This document shows, one piece after another, positions 57,463 to 64,000 of a stretch of DNA of 64,000 nt; the stretch's first letter is position 1; each line of letters begins with the position of its first letter. The DNA lies in the NCBI GenBank assembly GCA_002634395.1, contig NSJM01000005.1:1-64000 (forward strand), read 5' to 3'. The notes below the pieces were generated by a model. The model worked only from the letters and a program-made list of their open reading frames with translations. It searched no databases and was not told where the DNA came from. A program made the position numbers and the translations under genes. This stretch comes from Candidatus Methylomirabilis sp. GTDB taxonomy: Bacteria > Methylomirabilota > Methylomirabilia > Methylomirabilales > Methylomirabilaceae.

Positions 57463-59442
57463 ATGTACAGAAATCGGCTTCTCATCAGTATTATTTCGGT
57501 GTCCCTCTTTGCCATTCTAGGAGTCGCCGTTCTTAAGGCTGCCTCCTCACGGAATGAACCGCTCATTTCAGCGAAGAAAGTCTTGGTGCTGGGATTTGAC
57601 GGTCTCGATCCTCAGATCCTGGAACGCCTGGTTCAGGCCGGCAAGTTGCCGAACTTTAAAGCGCTGATGGACAGCGGCGAGTATCGTCCGTTGGGCACCA
57701 GCGTTCCCCCTTTGAGCCCGGTGGCATGGGCAAACTTCATTACCGGCATGAATCCCGGCGGCCATGGCATCTTTGACTTCATCCATCGAGACCCTGAAAC
57801 GATGATTCCGTACCTCTCTACTTCCAGAGCCGAGCCGCCGGGGCAGACGCTTCGCCTGGGCAAATGGGTCATACCGCTGTCGGCGGGGAAGGTGACGCTG
57901 CTCAGGCAGGGGAAAGCCTTTTGGCAGGATCTGGAGGCGCAGGGGATTCCAACAACGATCGTTCGTGCGCCCTCCAATTTTCCTCCCGTCAAGAGCAGGC
58001 AACATCAGCTATCCGGGATGGGAACCCCCGATCTTCAGGGTACCTATGGGATGTTCTCTTTTTTCAGCGACGAGCCGGCAGCCACGTACAAGATCGAATC
58101 CGGGGGCGATCTCTTCCCGGTGCAGGTTGTGAATCATCAGGTGCGGGCCAAACTGCTGGGACCGAAAAACAGCTTCCGCGCGGATGCTCCTCCGAGCGTA
58201 GTAGAGTTCAACGTACAGATCGACCCGATGAACCCAGTAGCAAAGATCGCCATTCAAGATCAGCAATTTCTTGTCAATGAGGGGGAGTGGACCCCCTGGA
58301 TTCACATCCAATTCGACATGATCCCTTACGTGACGAGTGTAAGGGGTATCGTCCGCTTCTACCTTAAAGAGGTCCGTCCTCATTTCAAACTCTATGCGAC
58401 CCCTATCAATATCGATCCGTCCGCCCCCGCTCTGCCCATCTCGACACCTGAGACGTATGCCGAGGAGTTGCTTGAAGAGATCGGTCCTTTCTATACCCAG
58501 GGGATGCCCCACGATACCAAAGCCCTCTCTAACGGTATCCTGGACGATGGCGAGTTTTTGCAGCAAGCCAAGATTGTCTTTGATGAGCATATGCGGCTGT
58601 TTGAGTACGAATTACACCGTTTCAAATCCGGGTTGCTGTTTTTCTACACCGATCGGGTGGATCAGCTTGGCCATATGTTTTGGCGCACCATGGATTCGAG
58701 GCACCCGGCTCACGACCCGGCCAGTATGTATAGCCATGTCATTGACGAGACCTACAAGAATATGGATCGGATCCTTGGAAAAGCGCGTGAGCGGCTTGAT
58801 AGTCGCACTACGCTGATCGTCATGTCGGACCATGGCTTTGCGCCCTTTTACCGCGCGTTTAATCTCAATACCTGGCTCCATGAACAGGGGTATGTGAAGC
58901 TGGCGGATAAGGCCGCAGCAATAGATGGAGCAGAGATTTTAACCAGCGTGAACTGGGGAGAAACCAGAGCCTACGGTTTGGGAATCAACGGACTGTATAT
59001 CAATCTAAGAGGGCGCGAGCCTGGGGGCGTAGTCCAACCAGGACCCGAGCGGGATGCTCTCATGAATGAAATCGCGCGAAAGTTGCAGGCGGTGAGGGAC
59101 CCCAAAACGGGCGAGCAGGTCATCCGGAGGGTTTATAAAACAGAAGAGATTTACAGTGGACCGGCTCTTCGGGAGGCTCCGGATCTGATCGTTGGTTATA
59201 ACCGAGGCTACCGGGCCTCATGGAAATCGGTTCTCGGCAAATTCCCCAGGACTCTGTTTGAGGACAATACGGACAAGTGGAGCGGCGACCATGCCATGGC
59301 TGCCGAGCTTGTGCCGGGGGTGTTGATAGCGAATAGAAAGATCAAGTCTCCCGATCCAGCCCTTGTCGATCTTGCCCCCACCATTCTGAACGAGTTTGGC
59401 CTGTCGAAGCGAGATGAGATGGTGGGACACAACCTCTTCTGA
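57463..59442 (+). CDS. Signal-anchored alkaline-phosphatase-superfamily enzyme, paralogue of the 54126 protein
   Basis: The 659-residue protein has an N-terminal membrane anchor (LLISIISVSLFAILGVAVLK) and the catalytic domain. VLVLGFDGLDPQILERLVQA, the probable nucleophile Ser in VPPLSPVAWANFITGMNPGG, YTDRVDQLGHMFWRTMD, VMSDHGFAPFYRAFNLNTWL and KWSGDHAMAAELVPGVLIAN are present. Compared with the 54126 enzyme it lacks the YIGPGAG segment. The pair probably performs related phospho- or sulfo-transfer or hydrolysis steps outside the membrane. It ends without the LGYIE tail, but the next gene encodes a small protein that has it. Confidence 0.9.
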   Translation: MYRNRLLISIISVSLFAILGVAVLKAASSRNEPLISAKKVLVLGFDGLDPQILERLVQAGKLPNFKALMDSGEYRPLGTSVPPLSPVAWANFITGMNPGGHGIFDFIHRDPETMIPYLSTSRAEPPGQTLRLGKWVIPLSAGKVTLLRQGKAFWQDLEAQGIPTTIVRAPSNFPPVKSRQHQLSGMGTPDLQGTYGMFSFFSDEPAATYKIESGGDLFPVQVVNHQVRAKLLGPKNSFRADAPPSVVEFNVQIDPMNPVAKIAIQDQQFLVNEGEWTPWIHIQFDMIPYVTSVRGIVRFYLKEVRPHFKLYATPINIDPSAPALPISTPETYAEELLEEIGPFYTQGMPHDTKALSNGILDDGEFLQQAKIVFDEHMRLFEYELHRFKSGLLFFYTDRVDQLGHMFWRTMDSRHPAHDPASMYSHVIDETYKNMDRILGKARERLDSRTTLIVMSDHGFAPFYRAFNLNTWLHEQGYVKLADKAAAIDGAEILTSVNWGETRAYGLGINGLYINLRGREPGGVVQPGPERDALMNEIARKLQAVRDPKTGEQVIRRVYKTEEIYSGPALREAPDLIVGYNRGYRASWKSVLGKFPRTLFEDNTDKWSGDHAMAAELVPGVLIANRKIKSPDPALVDLAPTILNEFGLSKRDEMVGHNLF

Positions 59443-59491
59443 CCACTGATCCCACACAACACCAAAGCCCTTTGGACATACGGAGGAAACT

Positions 59492-59689
59492 ATGTTCGGG
59501 TCAAAGATTAAACTGGATGAGGACCTGTTCCGGCGGTGTAAGTCGCATGCTGAGGCGGCAGGTTACAGCTCGGTCGAAGAGTTTGTTCATCATGTACTAG
59601 AGGGTGCGCTCAAGAAGGTAAAACACTCACCCCCTGACGAGGAGGAAAAGATTCTCGACCGATTGAAGGGCCTTGGCTATATCGAATAA
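59492..59689 (+). CDS. Small ribbon-helix-helix-like protein with LKGLGYIE tail
   Basis: The 65-residue protein reads like an RHH module (KIKLDEDLFRRCKSHAEAAG, YSSVEEFVHHVLEGALKKV) followed by a charged linker and DRLKGLGYIE at the C-terminus. Its whole length can be aligned with the C-terminal extension of the APS kinase encoded at 48249. That extension has the same order: a beta-strand/helix start, S-x-x-Y/F-V-x-x-V-L-x-G, E-x-K-x-I-x-x-R-L-K-x-LGY. GGAGG precedes the ATG. It may bind DNA like other RHH proteins, or act as a protein-protein adaptor in this cluster; I favour the latter because one copy is fused to an enzyme. Confidence 0.8.
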   Translation: MFGSKIKLDEDLFRRCKSHAEAAGYSSVEEFVHHVLEGALKKVKHSPPDEEEKILDRLKGLGYIE

Positions 59690-59792
59690 CAGCAATACAG
59701 GGCTGGACACCTGGCGCATAGATTCTTGAGTGGGAGACCTGTCAGCGCATTACAGTGTGGCATGACGATGGATTATATCCCAGGAGTAAAAT

Positions 59793-60617
59793 ATGTCGTT
59801 ACCTCAACAACTCATTAGTAGCCTCTTCGACCTGACTCTGACGCCGTTTTACACCCTTTCCCCGCTGTGGGCGTTGAGTCTGTTTTCCCTGTTGGCTGGT
59901 TTCCTTATGCTCGTCATCTTTCGTTTTACCTCTAATCAGCCACGCATCAAGGAAACGAAAAATGGTATCAAAGCTCACGTGCTCGAGCTGTGGCTGTTCA
60001 GGGACGACCTGCGGATCATGCTCTCTGCTCAAGGACGGATTCTCCGATTGAATGGCCGGTACCTGATGCTCGCGATAAAGCCCATGCTGGTTCTGATCGT
60101 TCCGATGGCGCTTATTCTTCTTTCGCTGGAAGGCTGGTTTGGCTATCGACCCCTGCACCCCGGAGAAGCGGCGATTGTTTCCATGCAGGTTACTGATGGG
60201 GAGACAGGGTTGTTGGAAAGCGCCTCGATCGAGGCAAACAACGGATTGACTGTGGAAACCCCGTCCTTGAAAATTCCTGGGGCCAGGGAGGTGAACTGGA
60301 GGATACGTGCCGATGGGCTTGGAATCCATAACGTATCAATGGATTTGTTGGGCCGCCGCCTGGAGAAACAGGTGATAGTGTCCCAAGGGTTGGTCCGGGT
60401 TTCCTCCTCTCGTCTTCGTTCCGAGTTTTGGCAGGGGCTGCTGCATCCGAGTGAGCCTTCGATTCCTCCTCAGTCTGGGATCGAACGTATCGACATTCAT
60501 TATCCCGCACGATTCATCAAGGTCTTTCATTGGAACATTCACTGGCTGCTGTATTTTTTCGTAGTGTCTACAGCATGTGCTTTTGGCTTGAAGCGAATGT
60601 TAAGAGTTGAGCTGTAG
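59793..60617 (+). CDS. Membrane protein of unknown function, possibly EMC3/DUF106-like
   Basis: The 274-residue protein has hydrophobic segments near residues 24-45 (LWALSLFSLLAGFLMLVIFR), 90-113 (LAIKPMLVLIVPMALILLSL) and 250-268 (IHWLLYFFVVSTACAFGLKR). A charged helical hairpin lies between the first two (RIKETKNGIKAHVLELWLFR), and a beta-rich periplasmic-type domain lies at about 120-245. The N-terminal arrangement recalls EMC3/DUF106 relatives of YidC, but I see no firm motif. Its place after the AP-superfamily genes suggests a membrane partner for them. AGGAG precedes the ATG. Confidence 0.7.
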   Translation: MSLPQQLISSLFDLTLTPFYTLSPLWALSLFSLLAGFLMLVIFRFTSNQPRIKETKNGIKAHVLELWLFRDDLRIMLSAQGRILRLNGRYLMLAIKPMLVLIVPMALILLSLEGWFGYRPLHPGEAAIVSMQVTDGETGLLESASIEANNGLTVETPSLKIPGAREVNWRIRADGLGIHNVSMDLLGRRLEKQVIVSQGLVRVSSSRLRSEFWQGLLHPSEPSIPPQSGIERIDIHYPARFIKVFHWNIHWLLYFFVVSTACAFGLKRMLRVEL

Positions 60618-60682
60618 CCCTTGCACCTTTATTTCGTTCGGCAGGTACCCGGGTCAAGCGGCAAAAATCGGGGGGTCGTCTA

Positions 60683-62005
60683 ATGAATATCGCCATGGTC
60701 GGAACAGGGTACGTGGGTCTGGTCACAGGAGTCTGCTTTGCAGAGCTTGGTCTGCATGTCACCTGCGCGGACAAGGATGAGAAACGCATCGCCATGTTGG
60801 CAAAAGGAGAGGTCCCTCTCTATGAGCCCCAGTTGGGCGAAATGCTGCGCAGGAATCTTCAACAAGGCCGGATTCATTTTACGACCGACACAGCGTCTGC
60901 GGTGAAAGAGTCCCTCGTGGTCTTTATCGCCGTGGGAACGCCCTCCAAAGAAGACGGCTCCGCCGACCTGGGCTATGTCGAGGAGGTTGCGCGAACCGTG
61001 GCAAGGAATCTGGACGGATATAAGGTGATCGTGACCAAGAGCACTGTACCGGTCGGAACCGGACGCAAAATCCAGCAGATTATCCGGGAAGAGATCGGAA
61101 ATGGGTCACAGGGAGTGTTTGATGTTGCCTCCAACCCGGAATTCTTACGGGAGGGATCGGCCGTTGAAGACTTCCTCCGACCGAACCGGGTCGTCATCGG
61201 GGCGGATAGCCCTCAGGCTATTGCTATCCTCCTGGATCTGTATCGCCCCATTTATCTGATCGAGACGCCCTTTGTCGTAACAACGATTGAGGCGGCCGAG
61301 TTGATCAAGTACGCCGCGAACAGTTTCCTTGCCACAAAGATTACTTTTATGAACGAGATGGCGAATCTCTGCGATTCCATTGGGGTGGATGTTCACGTCG
61401 TTGCAAAGGCGATGGGACTGGATCAGCGGATTGGTCCGAAGTTTCTACATCCGGGTCCGGGATTTGGTGGCTCCTGCTTTCCAAAAGATACCCTGGCGTT
61501 AACGCAGATCGCGAAGGAGCGGGGGTGCCGGGCCCGCTTGGTTGAAACCGTCGTAGAGGTCAACGAGCAGCAGAAACTCCGGATGGTGGAGAAGATTGTC
61601 GGTGCCCTGGGGGTCCCGGCGAATCCGGGTTCCCTGGAGGGGATTACCGTAGGGGTGCTGGGACTGGCCTTCAAGCCGAATACCGATGATGTGAGGGAAG
61701 CGCCCTCTCTGGTTATTATTCGTGAACTGCAGCGCCGGGGGGCGCGGGTACAGGCTTACGATCCCGCGGCGATGGAACAGGCACAGCGCGTCTTGCCCGA
61801 CGTGGACTGTCTGGCAGACGCCTATAACGTGGCGGAGGGGGCCGATGTGGTCGTTCTGATGACCGAATGGAATCAGTTTCGTAATCTGGATCTGGAGAAG
61901 ATTAAAGGTCTGATGCGTCGGCCGATTCTGGTGGACCTCCGTAATGTCTATACACCGGAGCGAGTGCGGGCACTGGGGTTCGATTATTATGGGGTCGGGC
62001 GATAA
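60683..62005 (+). CDS. ugd: UDP-glucose 6-dehydrogenase (UDP-Glc/GDP-Man dehydrogenase family)
   Basis: The 440-residue enzyme has the NAD motif NIAMVGTGYVGLVTGVCF, VFIAVGTPSKEDGSADLGYV, TKSTVPVGTGRKI, ASNPEFLREGSAVEDF, and the catalytic cysteine in GPGFGGSCFPKDTLAL. It oxidises UDP-glucose to UDP-glucuronate. A uronic acid would make the polysaccharide acidic and fits the AsnB amidotransferase and the lyase-like protein in the window. The SADLGYV segment and length favour UDP-glucose over GDP-mannose, though the substrate is not proven. Confidence 0.95.
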   Translation: MNIAMVGTGYVGLVTGVCFAELGLHVTCADKDEKRIAMLAKGEVPLYEPQLGEMLRRNLQQGRIHFTTDTASAVKESLVVFIAVGTPSKEDGSADLGYVEEVARTVARNLDGYKVIVTKSTVPVGTGRKIQQIIREEIGNGSQGVFDVASNPEFLREGSAVEDFLRPNRVVIGADSPQAIAILLDLYRPIYLIETPFVVTTIEAAELIKYAANSFLATKITFMNEMANLCDSIGVDVHVVAKAMGLDQRIGPKFLHPGPGFGGSCFPKDTLALTQIAKERGCRARLVETVVEVNEQQKLRMVEKIVGALGVPANPGSLEGITVGVLGLAFKPNTDDVREAPSLVIIRELQRRGARVQAYDPAAMEQAQRVLPDVDCLADAYNVAEGADVVVLMTEWNQFRNLDLEKIKGLMRRPILVDLRNVYTPERVRALGFDYYGVGR

Positions 62006-62294
62006 GCAGTATGAACTGATCTCTTGATGACCTTTCTACTGACGGCTGCAGCGGCTCTTGCATACTTCCACGTTATCAATATCAACATCCTCCTGATAGT
62101 CAATCGGCTGCTCGGTTCGATATCGGGGCTCTCATAGGACTTTTCTCACTGAGGATACCGAACGCGGCCTCAGGGAATACCCGGTTTTTACGCACTTGGT
62201 AATGAGAAGTCGATAACCTCGCCTGTAGGCTGCTTACTTTTTCGTACGACGCTACGCAGAATACAACAATCCGAATCACTAAAGGGAGGTCCTT
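62006..62294. other. Gap before the RTX genes
   Basis: No gene, promoter or strong hairpin is evident in these 289 nt apart from the AAGGGAGG ribosome site of the next gene. A small GCCTGTAGGC palindrome lies near 62222. Confidence 0.4.
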
Positions 62295-62801
62295 ATGAAC
62301 AAATTATTGGTGGCTCTCATCGCTGCGGCGTGTATCGCCCTTGGGACAGTAGGTATGGCGTATGCCCAGGACTGCATGGGATTGCCGGCAACGATTGTCG
62401 GTACCGAAGGCAACGATATCCTGACGGGGACATCCGGCGACGATGTCATCGTCGGCTTGGGTGGTAGCGATCTCATCAAGGGCATGGGCGGCAGCGACAC
62501 TATCTGCGGCGGCGATGGCGACGACCTCCTTGAAGGCGGTCCCGGCAACGACTTCATCGATGGTGGCCCAGGCGATGACCTCCTCAGGGGGCAGGAGGGC
62601 GACGACAGCCTTGCCGGCGGCGATGGCGACGACCTCCTTGAAGGCGGTCCCGGCAACGACTTCATCGATGGTGGCCCAGGCGATGACCTCCTCAGGGGGC
62701 AGGAGGGCGACGACAGCCTTGCCGGCGGCGATGGCGACGACCTCCTTGAAGGCGGTCCCGGCAATGACCTTATCGGGGAGGGCGAGGAGGACGTTGGTTG
62801 A
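62295..62801 (+). CDS. RTX-type Ca-binding repeat protein with Sec-type signal (first)
   Basis: The 168-residue protein has a Sec signal peptide (KLLVALIAAACIALGTVGMA, cleavage after AYA). About 14 nonapeptide-type RTX repeats follow (GGDGDDLLEGGPGNDFIDGG pattern) that would form a calcium-loaded beta-roll. RTX proteins normally leave by type I secretion without a Sec signal, so the combination is notable. Residues from about 72 onward are encoded by a perfect 108-bp tandem repeat (separate entry). The C-terminus ends abruptly as IGEGEEDVG, with no type I secretion tail. AAGGGAGG precedes the ATG. Confidence 0.88.
   Translation: MNKLLVALIAAACIALGTVGMAYAQDCMGLPATIVGTEGNDILTGTSGDDVIVGLGGSDLIKGMGGSDTICGGDGDDLLEGGPGNDFIDGGPGDDLLRGQEGDDSLAGGDGDDLLEGGPGNDFIDGGPGDDLLRGQEGDDSLAGGDGDDLLEGGPGNDLIGEGEEDVG
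62508..62764 (+). repeat. 108-bp tandem repeat inside the first RTX gene
   Basis: The units at 62508-62615 and 62616-62723 are identical as read, and a third partial unit continues to about 62764 before diverging. The period is exactly 36 codons (four nonapeptides), so the frame is kept. Identity at the DNA level implies a very recent duplication or slippage event, or an assembly product. Confidence 0.9.
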
Positions 62802-62910
62802 GATGGCTTTCTAAGCCCAGATGCGAGATTGAAGGAGAGGTTGCCTGCTTTCTGGGCGCACGATGCCGCGCCACAACGGATTGCTCGGATTACCAAAGGA
62901 GCGTGTCTTG

Positions 62911-63732
62911 ATGAATACGAATATGAATATGAAGAAATGGTCGATGGTTATCATCGCTGCGGCGTGTATCGCCATGGGAACAGTGGTTGCCGCGCAAGCC
63001 CCCCCTACATGCCGGGGATTCCCAGCGACCATTATCGGGACCGAGGGCGACGATGTCCTCGTTGGGACGCCAGACAACGATGTCATCGTCGGCCTGGGTG
63101 GTAACGACCGCATCGAGGGTGGAGACGGTAAAGACCGCATCTGTGGCGGTTCCGGCAATGACGTGCTCGAAGGGGGTCCGGGCAATGACGTGCTCGAAGG
63201 GGGTCCGGGCGACGACACGCTCTATGGCGGCCCCGGCAACGACGTGCTCGCGAGCGAAGCGGGTAATGACGTGCTCGATGGCGGTGACGGTAATGATTTT
63301 CTTTTTGGGGAATTTCAGGATGACGACGTTTCACGTGCGAATAGGAACCAGGCCGGCAATGATACGATTTATGGCGGTCCGGGCAATGATTTCATCGAAG
63401 GCTTCGACGGCAACGACACGATCGATGGCGGCCCCGGGAAGAACATCATTAAAGGCCAGGCAGGCGATGACCGGCTGAAGGGCGAATTCGACGATGACGT
63501 GATCGAGGGTGGGCCCGGGAACGATGTCATCGAGGGTAGTGCAGGCAACAACCTCATTAAAGGCCAGGCAGGCGATGACGTGATCGAAGGCCGCGATGGC
63601 AACGACACCATTGAAGGCGGCCCCGGCAACGACACCATCGACGGTGGTCCAGGCTATGACGTACTCAAAGGCCAGGCCGGCTACGACAAGTGCTACAACG
63701 GTGAGACGAATAACGGCTGCGAGGTCAAATAG
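62911..63732 (+). CDS. RTX-type Ca-binding repeat protein with Sec-type signal (second)
   Basis: The 273-residue protein is a tandem paralogue of the previous one. The signal peptide (SMVIIAAACIAMGTVVAAQA) and first mature residues (CRGFPATIIGTEGDDVLVGT) match it closely. It has some 20 RTX repeats with more variation, spacer segments without repeats (FQDDDVSRANRNQAG), and a C-terminal YDKCYNGETNNGCEVK with two cysteines. It is likely a calcium-dependent surface or matrix protein associated with the polysaccharide. ATG 62911 has AAAGGAG upstream; the longer frame from 62863 lacks one. Confidence 0.88.
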   Translation: MNTNMNMKKWSMVIIAAACIAMGTVVAAQAPPTCRGFPATIIGTEGDDVLVGTPDNDVIVGLGGNDRIEGGDGKDRICGGSGNDVLEGGPGNDVLEGGPGDDTLYGGPGNDVLASEAGNDVLDGGDGNDFLFGEFQDDDVSRANRNQAGNDTIYGGPGNDFIEGFDGNDTIDGGPGKNIIKGQAGDDRLKGEFDDDVIEGGPGNDVIEGSAGNNLIKGQAGDDVIEGRDGNDTIEGGPGNDTIDGGPGYDVLKGQAGYDKCYNGETNNGCEVK

Positions 63733-63764
63733 TGTGGGGAAGATTGTTCTTTTCCGAGGAACAG

Positions 63765-64000
63765 ATGGACAACCGAATGCAAACTGTGTTGACCGGAATA
63801 CGTCCCTGGGGATGCTGGACAGTCCTTGAGGAGGGGGAGGGATACAAGGTCAAGCGGATTGAGGTCAATCCGGGGCAGCGGTTAAGTCTGCAACGCCACA
63901 CGCATCGGAACGAGCACTGGGTTGTCGTAGCCGGGACGGCGAAGGTCATCATCGGAGAGCGGACCTCGTTCGTCGCTACCCAGGAATCGACGTTCGTGCC
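63765..64000 (+). CDS. Mannose-6-phosphate-isomerase-type cupin (start only, cut by window edge)
   Basis: The visible 78 codons read TGIRPWGCWTVLEEGEGYKV, KRIEVNPGQRLSLQRHTHRN and EHWVVVAGTAKVIIG. This is the cupin core of type II phosphomannose isomerases (ManC/AlgA C-terminal domain), with metal-binding His residues in RHTHRNEHW. It may be a stand-alone isomerase linking fructose-6-phosphate and mannose-6-phosphate for GDP-mannose supply. ATG 63765 follows GAGGA by about 5 nt; the frame also contains a GTG at 63732 and ATG 63777. Confidence 0.88.
   Translation, partial: MDNRMQTVLTGIRPWGCWTVLEEGEGYKVKRIEVNPGQRLSLQRHTHRNEHWVVVAGTAKVIIGERTSFVATQESTFV

Noticed and set aside
62508-63700. CRISPR array or similar repeat array
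   Set aside because: The repeats are in-frame glycine/aspartate nonapeptide codons of RTX proteins, with no spacer/repeat alternation and no cas genes.

Overview
The window reads as a chromosomal segment of a Gram-negative (diderm) environmental bacterium of moderately high GC. The evidence is an outer-membrane polysaccharide export lipoprotein, a Wzz/Wzx/Wzy set, sigma-54 control and a sulfotransferase. The gene families resemble exopolysaccharide loci of exosortase-A-type bacteria. A member of NC10 (Methylomirabilis-like) or a neighbouring phylum is a guess from overall gene content, not something the sequence proves. Nearly all of it is one very large extracellular polysaccharide and cell-surface locus.

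Layout. 1-7.7 kb is accessory and partly AT-rich. It holds the tail of a HigB-type toxin with HigA, a Uma2-family nuclease-like gene, and an acetyl/acetoacetyl-CoA-synthetase-like enzyme flanked by two diverged repeats that look like the 3' end of a tRNA. A PAS-LuxR regulator behind an excellent sigma-54 promoter and a PAS protein plus sigma-54 activator pair follow. From 7.7 to 44.1 kb, 31 confidently called genes lie on the + strand, often with ATGA overlaps. They begin with a sigma-54-type promoter, an alpha/beta hydrolase and two tandem NusG/RfaH-like antiterminators. Then come export and chain-length genes (Wza-like, ExeA-like ATPase, CpsD-like, Wzz, O-antigen ligase/polymerase), glycosyltransferases, a FemAB-like protein, ATP-grasp, acyltransferase and aminotransferase genes, and a three-part initiating transferase/epimerase fusion. 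A PLP decarboxylase, methyltransferases, a Wzx flippase, an APH-like kinase, a GT39 enzyme, a sulfotransferase, an AsnB, a DsbA-like protein, two Gfo/Idh/MocA oxidoreductases and a plant-RGP-like (GT75) protein complete the run.

44.1-60.6 kb holds a secreted pectate-lyase-like protein (- strand), an APS kinase and sulfate adenylyltransferase pair that would supply PAPS, and four alkaline-phosphatase-superfamily enzymes. It also has secreted beta-helix-like and LVIVD-propeller proteins, a small ribbon-helix-helix-like protein, a membrane protein and an IS630 element. 60.6-64 kb has UDP-glucose dehydrogenase, two tandem RTX-repeat proteins with Sec-type signals, and the start of a mannose-6-phosphate-isomerase-type cupin.

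Working model (inference). A sigma-54 activator switches on a long operon kept open by RfaH-like factors. It would make, by the Wzx/Wzy route, a polysaccharide containing uronic acid that is probably sulfated, methylated and amidated. The downstream block supplies activated sulfate and surface phospho- or sulfo-transferase/hydrolase enzymes. No exosortase or PEP-CTERM tail was found although many exosortase-A-associated families are present. The most unusual points are a ~60-residue C-terminal module shared by the APS kinase and a free-standing small protein, the triple fusion, the GT75 homologue, the tRNA-end repeats and the sigma-54 promoter set.
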